A stretch of 64,000 nt of DNA, from contig NC_067113.1 in NCBI RefSeq assembly GCF_021347895.1, positions 43,997,474 to 44,061,473 of the forward strand, in the 5' to 3' direction. The DNA comes from Acanthochromis polyacanthus. Lineage: Eukaryota; Chordata; Actinopteri; Pomacentridae. The notes below the pieces were generated by a model that was not told the DNA's origin, made no database searches, and worked only from the letters and a program-made list of their open reading frames with translations. Positions 26,376-38,509 of this stretch are shown piece by piece (within the stretch, counting starts at the first letter, position 1; every line of letters begins with the position of its first letter). The position numbers were made by a program, and so were the translations under genes.

Positions 26376-26479
26376 TGCATGCCAGATCACATCAATGAAC
26401 CACCCACGCTGTAGGCAGAGCGAGCTCCGAGTATGAGACCATGCTTCGCTTCCAACACATTTATAATTCAGCATACTGT

Positions 26480-27310
26480 CACAGCTCCACTCATCTCTCT
26501 CCCTCCTTTATCTCCCCTCCTCTCACCTGTATCTCTTTCTATCTCTTGTCTACTCCTTTAGCCGCTCTCTCTCCCCTCCTCTCACCCTTCCTTCCCTCTT
26601 TCTCTTTTTTCTCCCCTCCTTCGCCTCACCAGACATTCCCTTATCTCAGCTTTTCTCTTATATTCTCCTCCTCCTTCCCTCCCTCCCTCCCCCCCTCGAT
26701 AATATTATTTCCTGGAGCAGAGGATGGCATTAGCAGTCCATATGCTTCAGCACCAACATGCAATATGTTGGCACATGACAAGATTGTGTCCCCCCACCCT
26801 TCTGCAAGCTGCAGCAAACAGGCGAGAATCAATACCAGCCAACCATGACAGGCAGCCATCCTCCATATGATAACCACAGCAGTTACTGCCTACTATCCCC
26901 TCTCTCTGCTCCTACTTTTACCTCTTCTATCAGTCTTTTTCTGCACATTGCATGTGTGCTATCCACATTTACATATCTTATTGATTGCTCCAAAGCGTTC
27001 CCATGAGATTACATGTTTCCCATTCACTTGTTTTTTTTAATTTTTATTTTTCCCATTCACTCTCCCTCCCACACACGTCTTCTTTCAGCCCCCGTGCATC
27101 ACTTTCAGACACTGTCTTCCTTTGTCATCCTTTTACTGTTTTATCTTCCTTCAATATTTTTGCATCATTCAGACTTTAATTCCTGCTGTCTTTCTTTGTT
27201 GCTCGCTTGCGTTGATATTTCCCTTTCTTGTCTTCTGCCCTTTCATCTTTTTCGATATCCTGTCGCTGTTTCCCCCCCCAACATCTCGAGTTTCAATCCC
27301 TTCGTTTTGT
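26480..27310 (+). repeat. Two CT-rich tracts (26480-26700 and 27040-27310)
   Basis: Both are strongly pyrimidine-rich on the plus strand. The intervening 26700-27040 is ordinary sequence. A C8 run lies near 27273. The associated open frames are low-complexity artefacts. Confidence 0.6.
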
Positions 27311-27395
27311 TATCATCTATATTTGTCTGCCATGTTTTGATACGACTGGCAAAGAAGTTCCCATTCAGTGTACAGTATTCCTGAGCCAACGTATA

Positions 27396-27530
27396 TAGAG
27401 TGTTTGAGGGAAGTGCCAAAACTTCCCCTGAGGAAAACCTTTAATCGAAAAAAGGAAGATCACAGTGAAAACATGAAGGAATGTTTGAAATAACAAGTTA
27501 GAACTGAGCTCTAATCCGTTTGGCACTTGA
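27396..27530 (+). repeat. Diverged direct repeat, copy 2 (partner at 24584-24720)
   Basis: See the 24584 copy. Shared blocks occur in the same order and spacing, such as AAAACTTCCCCTGAG, CCTTTAATCG and GTGAAAACATGAAGGAATGT. Confidence 0.45.
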
Positions 27531-27534
27531 AGGA

Positions 27535-29390
27535 TCTGCTGCACTCAGAAAATATGCAACAAACTCTTTAAAAAAGGATGCAAAAACTTTATCGGAATAA
27601 CTCAGTTTATTACACAGGAGCCTCACAGAGAATTAAGAATATATAAGTATTCATGCATAGTATGTAAGCAAGCAATTAGAATGATTAAATGTAATTTCAA
27701 ACAAAACAAAAGTAGTCAAATGTGTTGGAGAAAAATGGTTATATTTGCTTTTAAGTGATCTCAATCACGAAGCATATCTTGAAACTCGACACAGAGATTT
27801 GAATAACAGAGGAGAAAAGAATAATGAAAGTGTAATGATAATGACAGCACATTAATATCAATTTGGCAAATCTCTTTCACAGCAGGGAGACTCTCAGATA
27901 GAGGACATGTTCAGAATGTTCTCCTAAATCACCAGGGTTGTGAAAGGGTTAGATTGATTAGAACAAACTTACAAAACTTTATTAGTATTCGTAGAAGAAG
28001 AAGTCTAGCATACTCAGATGTTTCAAAGTTGATTTGATTGAAGGTTTATGTTCTTGGGACTCTACTATTGAGTTGAATTGCACAGTTTAGTAGCTGGGGG
28101 CTACAAAAAAAGAGAAAAATAACTGTAAAATGATGGGAAATAACCATTTTGCAAGAAAAAAGAAATAAAAAATCTGAATTATTACATTATAATAATAATT
28201 ATCATTTTGTAGCTACAATGATACACATCACATTCATTTTATAAGCATTTACTGAAGACAAATAAAACAATTTAATTGCCTACAACATATAATAGCATTG
28301 TATTTATATATACAGATATTTACACAAGTAGACAGATGGATTTTAAAAGATTACTTATAGATATTCTAAACTAATGGAAACACATTCATTTAATACTTTT
28401 ATTGTGAAAATGCCTACAACTAGACAATATATCCCTCATTTAACAAGGAAATTTATACAGAACTACAGAACTGATGCTTGTTTACTAATTGTCATTAACG
28501 GTACCGCATTTCCAACATAGATTTAACTCATATCAACAGTTTCATCTAGTAAATAGAAAGCAAATGATTGTAAGGTAATGAAAAGTTCCATCCATCCATC
28601 CATTCTCTATACAACGCTTTATCCTCACTGGGGTCGCGGGGGGTGCTGGAGCCTTAATGAAAAGTTGCAAAGTACAAATATAAAAACACTTTATAGCGAT
28701 TGACATTTACTTCTTATTTGTTTTTGCATTTTTATCTATATATTTTTTCAATTTTATTGATATTTTTGTTTATGTGTTAAAGACGAAAAGAAACTGTAAA
28801 AGAGAGGATGTGCTTCATGAAATAACAGGCTTTTTTTTTTTTTTTTTTTTTAACTGTGTGACAACAGATACCATTAAAAGAGCAAAACCAACAATGTATT
28901 GATCCCACAAGTTCTGTGAGTGCAGACCAAGCCTGGTGTAGTTTATGATGCACCATGGAGCTCCACTGCTGTCCAAAAACACCACATCAATGAGCCTCAC
29001 TGCTGCCCCGGCTGACATGTGCCTTCATTATCCTGTGCATGGACACTGTGGGCTATTTTGAATTGATCCTACATACACTGTCCTTGGTTCTGTAATGACT
29101 CAGCTATAGAGCACTGAATGCGTATCAGTCCACAGAAAATGCACCATTTACACCTGTTAGTGCAGTTTGTTGATCTTTTCTATTAAATTGCCTTATTGAC
29201 CGATTTACACCATCTATAGAGACAAATGAGTTTGAGGCTGTAGCAGAGAAGATAAGGATCATGTGATTGGTCGTGAATAACATAAAAACCATATCTGTTC
29301 TTTAAACCACAGGGCTTCAACCTTTATTTGATTTAAGCAAGACAGTTTTCTACGGACCGGTCATCGCTCACATAACGAACAAGAAAAGCA
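27535..29390. other. No gene recognised; small L2-type fragment and poly-T
   Basis: AT-rich noncoding. A fragment at 28587-28655 (CCATCCATCCATTCTCTATA and GGGTCGCGGGGGGTGCTGGA) is the edge of the fish L2-type LINE tail also seen at 42916-43247. A T20 run begins at 28831. Confidence 0.5.
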
Positions 29391-29393
29391 GTT

Positions 29394-29955
29394 AGAGAGT
29401 GCAGTACTCCACCAAGGCTGTTCAGTCGTTGTACAATATCTGACGGATGAAATCCTTAATAAAATACTACCTTGCAATGAGCACAGGTGTGTGTTCTGCA
29501 TGTGTACTTTATGTACGGACAGAATAGTTTGACCTAAATATGTAGCAGGCAGCGGGGATTGATGGGACTCAGAAACACTCCCACAGTTTATTCAGTTGTT
29601 CCTTGCATCATTTCTGATGGATAAGTCATGATAAGTACGCAGTGGTTGATTAGTAGTAAGATCGCAATCATGTGATCATCAGCAGCAGCCAGCTGACAGT
29701 GCTCACTTGTTGTCATAGTTACAGTGACACCGTGTCGCTATCTCACAATGATACAGAAATCTTTAACAAATCCGTGGATCCAGACTATAAGCCACATCAC
29801 CACCAAAATCTAATCACTTGGTCCTTGTGTCATTTCTGTCCTTCCCTGAAAATTTCATCCAAATCCGTTATTCTGTTTTTGAGTAATGTCTTGAACAGAC
29901 AGACAAACAGACGCCAGTTGTCACATAACTCTGCTGCGTTCCTTGGCGGAGCAAT
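29394..29955 (+). repeat. Dispersed repeat with CCAAGG-type ends, copy C
   Basis: Left end TACTCCACCAAGGCTG, right end GTTCCTTGGCGGAGCAAT, forming short inverted repeats. The interior follows copy A throughout. Its 102-residue frame (29672-29980) corresponds in sequence and frame to the 99-residue frame of copy A. Confidence 0.62.
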
Positions 29956-30199
29956 CATGATCTGTGTTCTAAACAAATAAAATTGCTTGTTATTGCTAAA
30001 TATTTACCTATTTTTTCTTCTGTCAGCATCAAATCTCTCCCTCTTTCAAAAGAAGCTCTCCAGAGATGTTTGTTTTTTTTAAAGTAATTTTGATAGATTG
30101 ACGGCTTCAATTAAACCTTTGATGCACAGGGTCAGGAGATACCCATTTTCCATTGGATTAATGTCATTTTTGGCCCATGTTGTGCATTAAAGGGCTAAC

Positions 30200-30389
30200 A
30201 TTAAATGCGGGAAACAACCACAGACGGAAGCAATGGGGAGACTACCTTGTCATTTTTCAAAATAAAACACCCTACAGACTCCACCATAAATAAAACACAA
30301 AATAAACCAGTTTTATTCTCTTTGTGTGGCCTGGTACCAAATGACCACGGTCTGGTACAGGTCTGCGGCCTGGTGTTTGGGGACCACTG
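30200..30389 (-). mobile_element. Terminal fragment of a hAT-type element
   Basis: Read on the minus strand from 30389 it starts CAGTGGTCCCCAAACACC and continues GGCCGCAGACC, then GTGGTCATTTGGTACC. This is a hAT terminus I recognise from fish genomes. Only one end is present and no transposase is seen. Confidence 0.5.
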
Positions 30390-30394
30390 CTTTA

Positions 30395-31085
30395 AACTTC
30401 TATGAGGCTTCCACATCTTTCTTTCACATGAAAGCTGTGTGAGCTCATGACTTATTCAGTCACATGACTCTCATAGAATGAGCTGAAATTCAGTTAAAGC
30501 AGATCCACCTCTTTAAAATATAGAGGTATTTTGTATATACATTGAGCAAAATTCAAAACAATCAGCCTTAAATAGAAGAAATGCTCTGCTTTGATTAATA
30601 TAGAATTTCATTTGGCTGAACTATCTCTCTCTCAGCACGCCGCCACCACCTGCATGAGTCCAATACTTTTTTCTTACGCCCCATTCGTTTTCAATTTTTA
30701 CTCATTCCTGTCATATCATATCCCTCTCTGCATCTCCCTATCTCTCGGGCTCAGAGAGCAAAGTGTTCCAGATAAAGATTTGGAGTTGAGAATTACAAAT
30801 ACAGGGAAAGGCGAGCTGTATCGTGCCATGTAGATACTCTACTATCAGTGACATGCAGCAGTGTCACTGTTAATGGCACCGTATTTGCCCACAAACTGCC
30901 TCTGAAAAATAAGCTCTTACCGTCAGTGGGAGGAAATGTGCTTCTCTATGGAGTGACTCATAAGATTCTAATTATTTTTGTACTTAGCTGATGGTTACCA
31001 TAACCGTAATAAATAATTTGTCCACTGATGAGGACATGACTTAATTGCTGCAATGCATTACAGTATCTTGCATGGTCATCCAAGT
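30395..31085. other. No gene recognised
   Basis: Noncoding AT-rich sequence between transposon remnants. Confidence 0.5.
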
Positions 31086-31365
31086 CTATTAACCCTCTGA
31101 ACCCCGAGCGGTTTTAGGGTGTTTTACCCACTGTGGATTCATTTTTCACAGCAATATAAAGTTCTGCACCTTTATGGAAACAGCACAACCATGACTAGAA
31201 GTAGACAGGACTCGAACGTGTCTTCTGTACAGATAAACAAAGTTTAAAAAGTAAAAAAATTAAAATTGTATTTCAGTATTTACTGTACAAAAATTGGAAA
31301 ATCTTTGGATCAACATGTACAGCATTTTTCCAAATGCCAGTAGATGTCATCAATGCTGGGAAAAA

Positions 31366-31830
31366 TTGCCGGGTCCTCGGTTTACGACGTACGGTGTTTC
31401 ATCGTTACATCGGAACTGGTTATGTGGAACTAGCTGGCAAGTGGTGCGGACAAATACGTCGTCATGCGGCGCTATAAGATGGCTTTGTTCACGTTCACCA
31501 GTTGTACCTGTGATTGTACTACATTCACTAACTTTTTGCCCTTCATTACGGATCCCAAGGGAGACTCTTCTGATGACAGTGCTTAGAAAAGGAAAGCCAT
31601 CTCCAAGGAAATGAAATTAGATAGAATAAAATGCTCAAGTTGTAAAAACAGTGCAACATATTCTGTTATCTTCTTGTAAAAATGACCCACACATGCATGA
31701 ACGTCACTGGTATTCATGACTTGAAAAACTGATGTGATGCGTGTAACAGATTGTTTACATTTTTGTCAGAGTTCCAATTTATGTCCATCTGCAGGAATGG
31801 AACTCCGATGTAAGTCGAGGACCCCCTGTA
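31366..31830 (+). mobile_element. Nested Tigger/pogo-like element
   Basis: The ends GGGTCCTCGGTTTACGACG and, read inward from the right, TACAGGGGGTCCTCGACTT form an inverted repeat, with TA at the right edge. Inside, frame 31587-31644 reads KRKAISKEMKLDRIKCSS. This resembles the N-terminal CENP-B-like helix-turn-helix region of Tigger/pogo transposases (KRKAIS-x-E-x-K). It is short and then degenerates, so this is an internally deleted copy. Confidence 0.55.
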
Positions 31831-31917
31831 TTTTACGGCTTAATTTTTAAAATTAGTTTCCATAATTGTCTCCTGTCGCCTCTTTGTAAACACTGCTTGC
31901 AGTTCAGCCTAGCTCAG

Positions 31918-32106
31918 CTGTATAGTGCTTGAATTTTTGTCAGTGAGTGTTCAGGGGGAGTCACAGTCATAGTCACAGTAGAACCAGTGTGATCGTAGAA
32001 TGTCCATGCATCCTAGGTAGTTTGATGAAACTGTTTTCCTACTGATATTTCTGTATCTTAAATTTCCTTTAGGATTAATAAAGTATCTATCTAGCTATCT
32101 AGCTAT
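31918..32106 (+). mobile_element. Nested retroposon 3' tail with TATC-type repeats
   Basis: It ends in AGGATTAATAAAGTATCTAT followed by imperfect (CTAGCTAT) repeats, the tail of a common fish retroposon. Sequence homologous to 35695-35760 resumes immediately after it, so it is an insertion. The target duplication is not clear. Confidence 0.45.
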
Positions 32107-32621
32107 CGACGGTTAACGCTAGCTAAATCACGGCTGACTTCATGGTTGCATTCAAGTGTACAAAATTTTTTATTTTTTACAAAATCTGGTTTAAAAAAAT
32201 GCATTATATTTGACAAATGTTTAAATCAGGCAAGTAGAATACAGGGATTTTGGTGAAATATCATGAACAAAAATACAAAAACTAAATAAAAGTTGAATTC
32301 CTTTCATGACTCTTCCAGCTGAGTCACTAATGGCTTCTAGTTTGAGGAGCTCAGAATTTATTTTTTATTTTTTTATCAGCCTGGTTGGAAGCAAACTGTT
32401 CATTTTTTTGCAAAGTAAGTTGATTTTTGAAAGTATCACGATTTTATGCTTAAATTTAGCTATATTTTCCCAGAGAGAAGATGTCACAATGTTGAAACTC
32501 TGATTCCTTCTGTTTTTTTTTTTTTTTTTACATGTCTAGATCGAATAAACGGTGTAATTCCAGTGCTTGTTTTTTTTAAAGGCCAAACCAGCGTGTGGGT
32601 TTTGGAGTTCAGAGAGGTCAA

Positions 32622-35050
32622 ATTTTAATTGTGTTACTGATTACATGATTGAATCCTTGAATCTTTTTCTACATCCTGAAGGAAGCCGTGTGTTTGTTAC
32701 ACGCATTAAAAACCCCTATTAGCATGCCTAAGATGAAATCCCAGTCAGAAGGTCAGAAGATATCTGGAAGTAGGAAGCCAGTGGAGGATTTTATCAGGCC
32801 ATCGTGAAGACGGCGATATAAAGTGCAGCACTATAGTACAGCAGCTCCTATCTAAAATGTCAGCCCACATAAAGCAGCTGCAGTCTGTCTCAAAGTCACT
32901 TATCATGGAGGTGAACATATAAATTGACTATAATACAGAATATTAGCAATCCAGGCGTGATTATTTCAGTCCAGCTGGTGGAGGTGGAATAAATCTGAGC
33001 TGTGCACCCAATAAAAAAAGAAGTGTCTTTGGGAGGCGCAGGGTGAAGTCTGAATGGAAAAATGAATCCTTCCTTATAACCCTCAGAGCTTTAGAGCCAG
33101 AGGGACACCACTGACCTTTGCACATACACACACACACACACACAAAGCCTGTAGCTCCACGAATGCACACTGACTCATCTCCCCTCTGAGCTCCACGAGA
33201 GCCATTCACTCCAGAGAGGACACGAGAGAGGAAGGACGAGGTGTTCATGGGTAGGCAGAAAGGAGGTGAAGGCAGAGCAAAAAAAAAAAAAAGGAAAACA
33301 TGGGATAAAACACAACAATACATATGCGAAGTGAGACAAAGCATTGAGGAGAATAAGTTAACAGAGGGGGAAAGAGGGAGGAGAGTGTGAGCTGATGTGA
33401 AGGAAAACGGTTCCCTTGTTGAATAATGATCAGGTATGAATCATAATGAGGCTGTGACGGCAGAGCGGCCCTGAACACACCAGGTAGTCACAGAGATGTA
33501 CATGTGTAAAATATTGGATATAAATGTGCAGTTTGACATCCGCTTGCAAGGCATGCATCCTTTGGCACGGTCCTCTGCTCTTTGTTAGTCCTGAAAGCAA
33601 TCAAATGAAGCAAAAGGTACTCAGAGGAGATAGAAATATAATAAATAGTTGCATTTTCTTCCAGCATACTGACAGTAACGGACTGATAAAGTACAAAAAC
33701 AACTCCTTTTATCGACAGTATCAGTTACATTTTTGACTCGTGATGACCTTTACCTTTCTTTTGTTGGTTTTAGAGCTTCATGCCGCTGGTTTACACTCAG
33801 GAGTCGAGATTCACACACACACGCCTATACATACATTAGTATGCTGCGTTGCCAGGAGTAGCAAAGGGAAATTCATTGCCCCTGGCAGATTGTGTAAACA
33901 GCCTTCACAGACAATGACAAATTTGATTAATTGAATTCTGCCACCACAAAAGGGAAGACAAGAGTTGATTGTCACACATTGGACAAATCAGCAGAGAGGG
34001 CTGCCTGGAGTTTCTCATCTTCGCATGCTGGAATTTAAAATAGATTAAACCAATTTTTTTCTTTTTTTTTTTACAGTTTGCAATCTGTATTTGCTCTTCA
34101 GAACAGTCACTGATGCAAATCAAGCCGACATACGACGACACACACAGCATGTAATGATGATTATGATGAAAGCAGTTCAATGAGTGCAAGTCCTCTAGAG
34201 GGGCTGTTGGTGCAAAATAAAGACTATACTTCATTTTCATTAACTCTGACCATCATAAAGCTAAAAATGAATCACATAACTAAAATTAGAGTCCTTCTGT
34301 GTTATGCTTCTGCATACCATCTTACTTGAATGCTCTTTAAATAGTTTTCTTACGTGCTCACAGCACTTCCAAGCTCCTTTTCAAATCTGTCTCACTTTGA
34401 GGACACTGGGGTTAAATTGGGATTCGCCATGTCGAGGTGGGATCTCTGTGGTTTCAGTGATTCCATGGGTGCAATCAAAAACTATTTGTAGACGTTAAAG
34501 ACTACCATTATAATTGATATCACTTGACAGGCTGTATATGAAGCGCAACGTGGTCTGATCTGCACTGACAACCCTGCTGTGCTCTAAATATGGCAGTGTG
34601 CAAAACGACCAGCTGATGACAGTAAGACCTCTCTGTGAGCGCACTCTCCTGTGTGGCAGCATCAGATCTAGGAATAGATGTTTTAGTCTACCACTAAAGC
34701 AGGGGAGAATATTAACATGTATGGTCTTTTTTAGAATTACATGAAAAGAAATTTAATTCTACAATTTAAAATAAACACACATGAAATGATCAGACCAGCG
34801 TGCATTATCTTGTCATGGTGAAACTGGAACTGCTCTGACATTCTCCTCAGACCAGGCAATCTAGCTTGGCAGTTTATTTTAAACGTATACAAATCAGCAC
34901 ATATGTTGTTTATGCATAAAGTCACATGAATTTACATTAATTTATGAGACAACATGAGGTCTGTCTCTGTCTCCCGACTGTACCTGAGGAAGTTGATTTC
35001 AAGCAGCAATTTTTGTGGGCTGGGATATGAATCCAACAAGGAAAAACTGC
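32622..35050. other. No gene recognised
   Basis: Noncoding sequence with a CA tract at 33124-33144, A runs at 33280-33292 and a T run near 34065. Open frames are short and unrelated to known domains. Confidence 0.5.
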
Positions 35051-35055
35051 AGTTG

Positions 35056-35330
35056 CATAAATGTCCACTTGAGGCTGACTCCAGAAGTGAGTCAATCCCT
35101 GTAGTCAATCCATGTTAAACTGCCAAACTTTACAGTAAAAATATAGATGTTTACAGCATGGTACGAAACTACTTTGGTTCATATGGCTAATTACTCCATT
35201 CATGACAACTGTACAGGGGCGTTTTTTTTTATTTTTTATAGCTCACTTGATTAGATTGTATTCGAGTTTGAAATTATGCACAATTAAGGATTAGGCTGCT
35301 TTGAATGGCAGTCAGTGACCTCTTGGATTA
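35056..35330 (+). repeat. Common teleost dispersed repeat
   Basis: The series GACTCCAGAAGTGAGTCAAT, CATGTTAAACTGCC, TGTTTACAGCATGGTAC and CATGACAACTGTACAGGGGC is a repeat I recognise as abundant in fish intergenic DNA. No coding function. Confidence 0.45.
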
Positions 35331-35479
35331 AAGGTGAAACATTTACGAAAACCATGAGATATCCAGTTAGCTTCTGCAGAAGCTCTTAGGATCATAGCCC
35401 AGAGATGCTCTTTAGGAAAATTGTGGATGAGGATTAATCCTTATTGGGGTGGTTTTATGTCATTTTCAATGGTTGTATT

Positions 35480-36055
35480 AAAAAAAAAAAAAGTGCATCA
35501 TCTGATATTTACAGATTGTTACAAGTACATTTTATATGATCTACAGCTGCATGTACATAAAACATATTTCCAAGTGCCCACAGGTGTCAATGATACTGGT
35601 AAGAATAATGGCTTTACATAATACACATATTTTACTACTTACATTTTCAGTTTGTTTCTATACTCATATACTGTCTTCTCTATGTAAACACTGCCTGCAG
35701 TTCAGCCTAGATCAGGGATTGATGGTTGCAGCTAAATCATGGGTGACTTCAGCGTTATGTTCATGAGCAATTTGCTTATTTAATTAAATTTTTATGCAGC
35801 ATGTATTTAGAAAAAATACATTATTTTTGGCATTTTTAAAAAAATGAGACATGTCGAATAAAGAGACTATGGCAAAAATCATTATTAATATTTCCAATAG
35901 AAACACAGTCAGTATGTGTGGAAATATGAGGATTCCTTCTGCTTTTATAGTTTCAAGATCTGATAAATGATGTAATTTTGGTGATTTAAAAAAAAGATAA
36001 CATAACTTTTAGGCTTGCATGTGGATTTTGGAGCTCATTATATTTGCAAATTGCT
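35480..36055 (+). repeat. Fragment of the TTAA/CCCTCTGAAC-type family
   Basis: It aligns with 31093-32617 from the CCAAGTGCCCACAGGTGTC block through TGCAGTTCAGCCTAG to GTGGATTTTGGAGCTCA, and lacks both nested insertions. It therefore defines their boundaries. The left end is not recognisable. Confidence 0.5.
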
Positions 36056-36059
36056 TCTA

Positions 36060-37650
36060 CTACATTCCAGATGATCTCCAGCTGTGATTACTTTGGAATT
36101 AATAGACCTAATGGTGCATGTTCAAATGTATTTTAGTAATTGTTTGAATCATCAAGGCTGAGAATTGTAAAAATGCAGACACTGTTGAAGATAGATGCAC
36201 TGAGGTTGAGCTTCCCTGATGACTCTGAAGAGTAAATGTGCTGAATCTAAAGCCAATTTAACCCCTGCTGAGCTCCTATAACTTCACTGGGAAGGAAGAC
36301 GGCGAAAAAGGAGACAGAGAAAGTTATAGCGTAAGAGAGGGAACCTTAGGAGTAGAGAAAGAAATTGTCTTTAGGTCACTCAGAGGTGGGAAACTGTCTT
36401 CTCTAATGCACTTTCCATTTGTCAGAGTATCAGTCAGACCTGCACACTGAGAGGCGCCGGCAACGCTGAACAACTAAAGCACACTGTCACCCATTTCAGG
36501 CATCATTACGCTGCAGAATGTTCCAAATTTGTTGCAGATACAATTTTCCACGCTTTAACCAGAGTAACAAGCCAAGTGGAAATAAACAAGACTTGTGTAT
36601 GCAGCTTCAAGATGTTCTGCGTTACAGCAGAAGGCAGTGTTGGGAAGGTTGGAGGAGGGTGGCATCTCTTGTTAGCTCAGATTATATCACGCTTCCTCGT
36701 GTTTTCAATTAGGCTCTGGTGACTGAGCTCACTGAGAGATAATGTCACAGTTTAGATGCGATGTGAAATGTTTACAAGAATCAGATTAGTGACACATGTC
36801 AAGTTTGTCAGCCAGTGGCCTTAACACAGGAGAGCATTCAAAACATAACACTGCTGGCAGTCTGGGTTTGTAGCCATTTGGATTTGTGGGAAACTCTAAC
36901 AATCAGTAGCTAATCATGTCAGCAAATGACAAACCCTGCACATTTTCCAAAGGGTAAAGTTTGCTTTATGCTTCTTTCACTTGGAATTAGTTTAGTGAAA
37001 ACCTAATTTGAATTGAACACCTTTAAAGGTTGTTTAATTGTGCTCTTGGAAATGTACTTTGAGGTGTTTGTGTTTCAATGCCGGTTTTGTTGTAGTTTGT
37101 GGCTGAGGAGACTGTTTTGCTTTCCTTTGATAGCTTTGGATCACAGAGGCATGAAGAGGTAAGTGTTGAGCAAGGTATTGAGGAGGTTCCTTTGCTAGGT
37201 TTAGCTGGTTGAGGGGTGACTTGTAGTGCTGAGGAATGGTGGTTAGAGCATTCCCCCCCCCCCCCACAATTCTCTGAAGCTGCTCGGGAGCACATCCATG
37301 GTTTTGTGGAGTTGCCAGTTTCCTAGTTGCCCTTCTCAAGCCAACAGACTGTTGGTGCATAAATACTCATAACCATGCCTCATGAAGACTAGGGTGAGTT
37401 ATTTAGCTGGTTCTAGTGATTAGTGAATTAGATAGAAGGGAACTTTCCTTTGTTGTGGCTGTTTAGGCCTTGGTACTCTCTTTTAATCCTCAACAATTTA
37501 CTTTATCTTGCTGTCTTGTGTGGTGATGCTAATCTGAAGCATGGATGACTTTGTAAAAGCATTTGTGGAGGCACTATATGAGGATTTTATAAATGACTGT
37601 ACAAACGATCAGCTAATAAAAACTGCTGATTATGATAATATTGATGTTGG
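36060..37650. other. No host gene recognised; C-run and LTR-like patch
   Basis: Mostly noncoding. A C run occurs at about 37253-37265. Antisense to 37023-37360 are glutamine-rich open frames with no known domain. The segment 37380-37530, ahead of the reverse-transcriptase relic, could be a retroelement LTR or leader fragment, but I cannot prove it. Confidence 0.4.
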
Positions 37651-37654
37651 TGAT

Positions 37655-37937
37655 AAAAGAAATCAAGATTGCAAAGGCCACAGTGACCCTTTTAGGTCGT
37701 GTGGTGGGACAAGACAGAGTTTGTCCAGTGTGTGCAAAGGTGCAAGCTATCGTGGAATATGTCCCGACTCCAACTAAAAAAGCACTAGTGCATTTTTTGG
37801 AACTTGTTGGCTATCACTGACGTTTTTGTAGAATTTTTTTCCGCTGTTGTTGCACCTCTCACAAACTTGTTGAAGGCAAAGGTCAATTATGTTTGGTCAC
37901 CAGAGTGTCAAAAGACTTTAGAAGCATTTTCTAATTC
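37655..37937 (+). pseudogene. Ty3/gypsy-type pol relic (RT/RNase H boundary)
   Basis: The frame over 37668-37820 contains VGQDRVCPVCAKVQAI and VHFLELVGYH, the region just after the reverse-transcriptase active site in Ty3/gypsy LTR retrotransposons. A TGA follows. After a frame change VVAPLTNLLKAK continues and leads to a WSPECQ-type segment, the RNase H entry. Only about 90 codons survive. There is no catalytic YxDD, protease, integrase or identifiable LTR pair. It is a dead fragment, broken by at least one stop and one frameshift. Confidence 0.65.
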
Positions 37938-38224
37938 AGTTTTTTGCATTTATGGTAAATATAAGAACAATCATTGAGCAGGTATGATAAGTGAAACCAC
38001 TCCGGTAGTGGTCCTAACTGAAGAATTATGTAATATTGTTCCTGGGCTAAAAGAAATACCCTCGTTTTCTAACTTATCGTGATTCAAGTAATTTTATAAA
38101 AAGTGATGCACACGTTTTGCTTAATAACATACATATGCAGAGAATAAAAAAATCAGACATGAATGAGATGGCCAGGCATGCACTTCTTTAAAAAAAAATT
38201 GACGGATTGAGGTGGAATGACCCA

Positions 38225-38380
38225 TATAAGCATTTGATCTGCATCTGTAGACAGCACACTTCTTGTAGAGTAAAAGCTATTATTGGTGAGGGTTGGTAAA
38301 GGTGTCCCACAGGGATCAATGTTGGAGCCCTTGACATTTACTCCATATACAAACCTATATTTTCCAACCAAGGAATGTAG
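38225..38380 (+). pseudogene. Non-LTR retrotransposon reverse-transcriptase relic
   Basis: At 38292-38350 the plus strand reads VGKGVPQGSMLEPLTF, matching the G-V-P-Q-G-S-x-L-x-P motif of LINE reverse transcriptases. Upstream coding is out of frame, and no YxDD box or second domain follows. It is a small 5'- and 3'-truncated fragment. A SINE-like tail piece (ACCATTTACCATT) lies at 38485-38510. Confidence 0.5.
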
Positions 38381-38509
38381 CCATGATTCAGGTGGGTAGC
38401 AGACATGATGAAAACCATGCATGCTAGCTGCACTGCTATTGGTTCGTGAGCCTATGTAGAACCTAGCTAAGGTTTAAAAGTGCTATATAAGCACAGACCA
38501 TTTACCATT

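Larger units (their letters stand above)
31093..32617 (+). mobile_element. TTAA-flanked piggyBac-like element with two nested insertions
   Basis: The left edge is TTAA (31089-31092) then CCCTCTGAACCCC. The right edge read inward is CCTCTCTGAACTCC, next to TCAA, a one-base-diverged TTAA. The interior matches the copies at 24765-25565 and 35480-36055. Alignment to those copies reveals two foreign segments, at about 31366-31830 and 31918-32106. Without them the element would be roughly 0.85 kb, close to the 24765 copy (801 bp). There is no transposase frame. Confidence 0.55.

Noticed and set aside
30201..30416. Overlapping open frames of 71 and 66 codons on opposite strands
   Set aside because: They lie in a hAT terminal fragment. 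Mirror-image open frames on both strands are typical of repeat DNA.
37023..37360. Glutamine-rich minus-strand open frames of 90 and 108 codons
   Set aside because: Two overlapping frames over the same DNA, crossing a C-run. No domain and no start context. Treated as chance.
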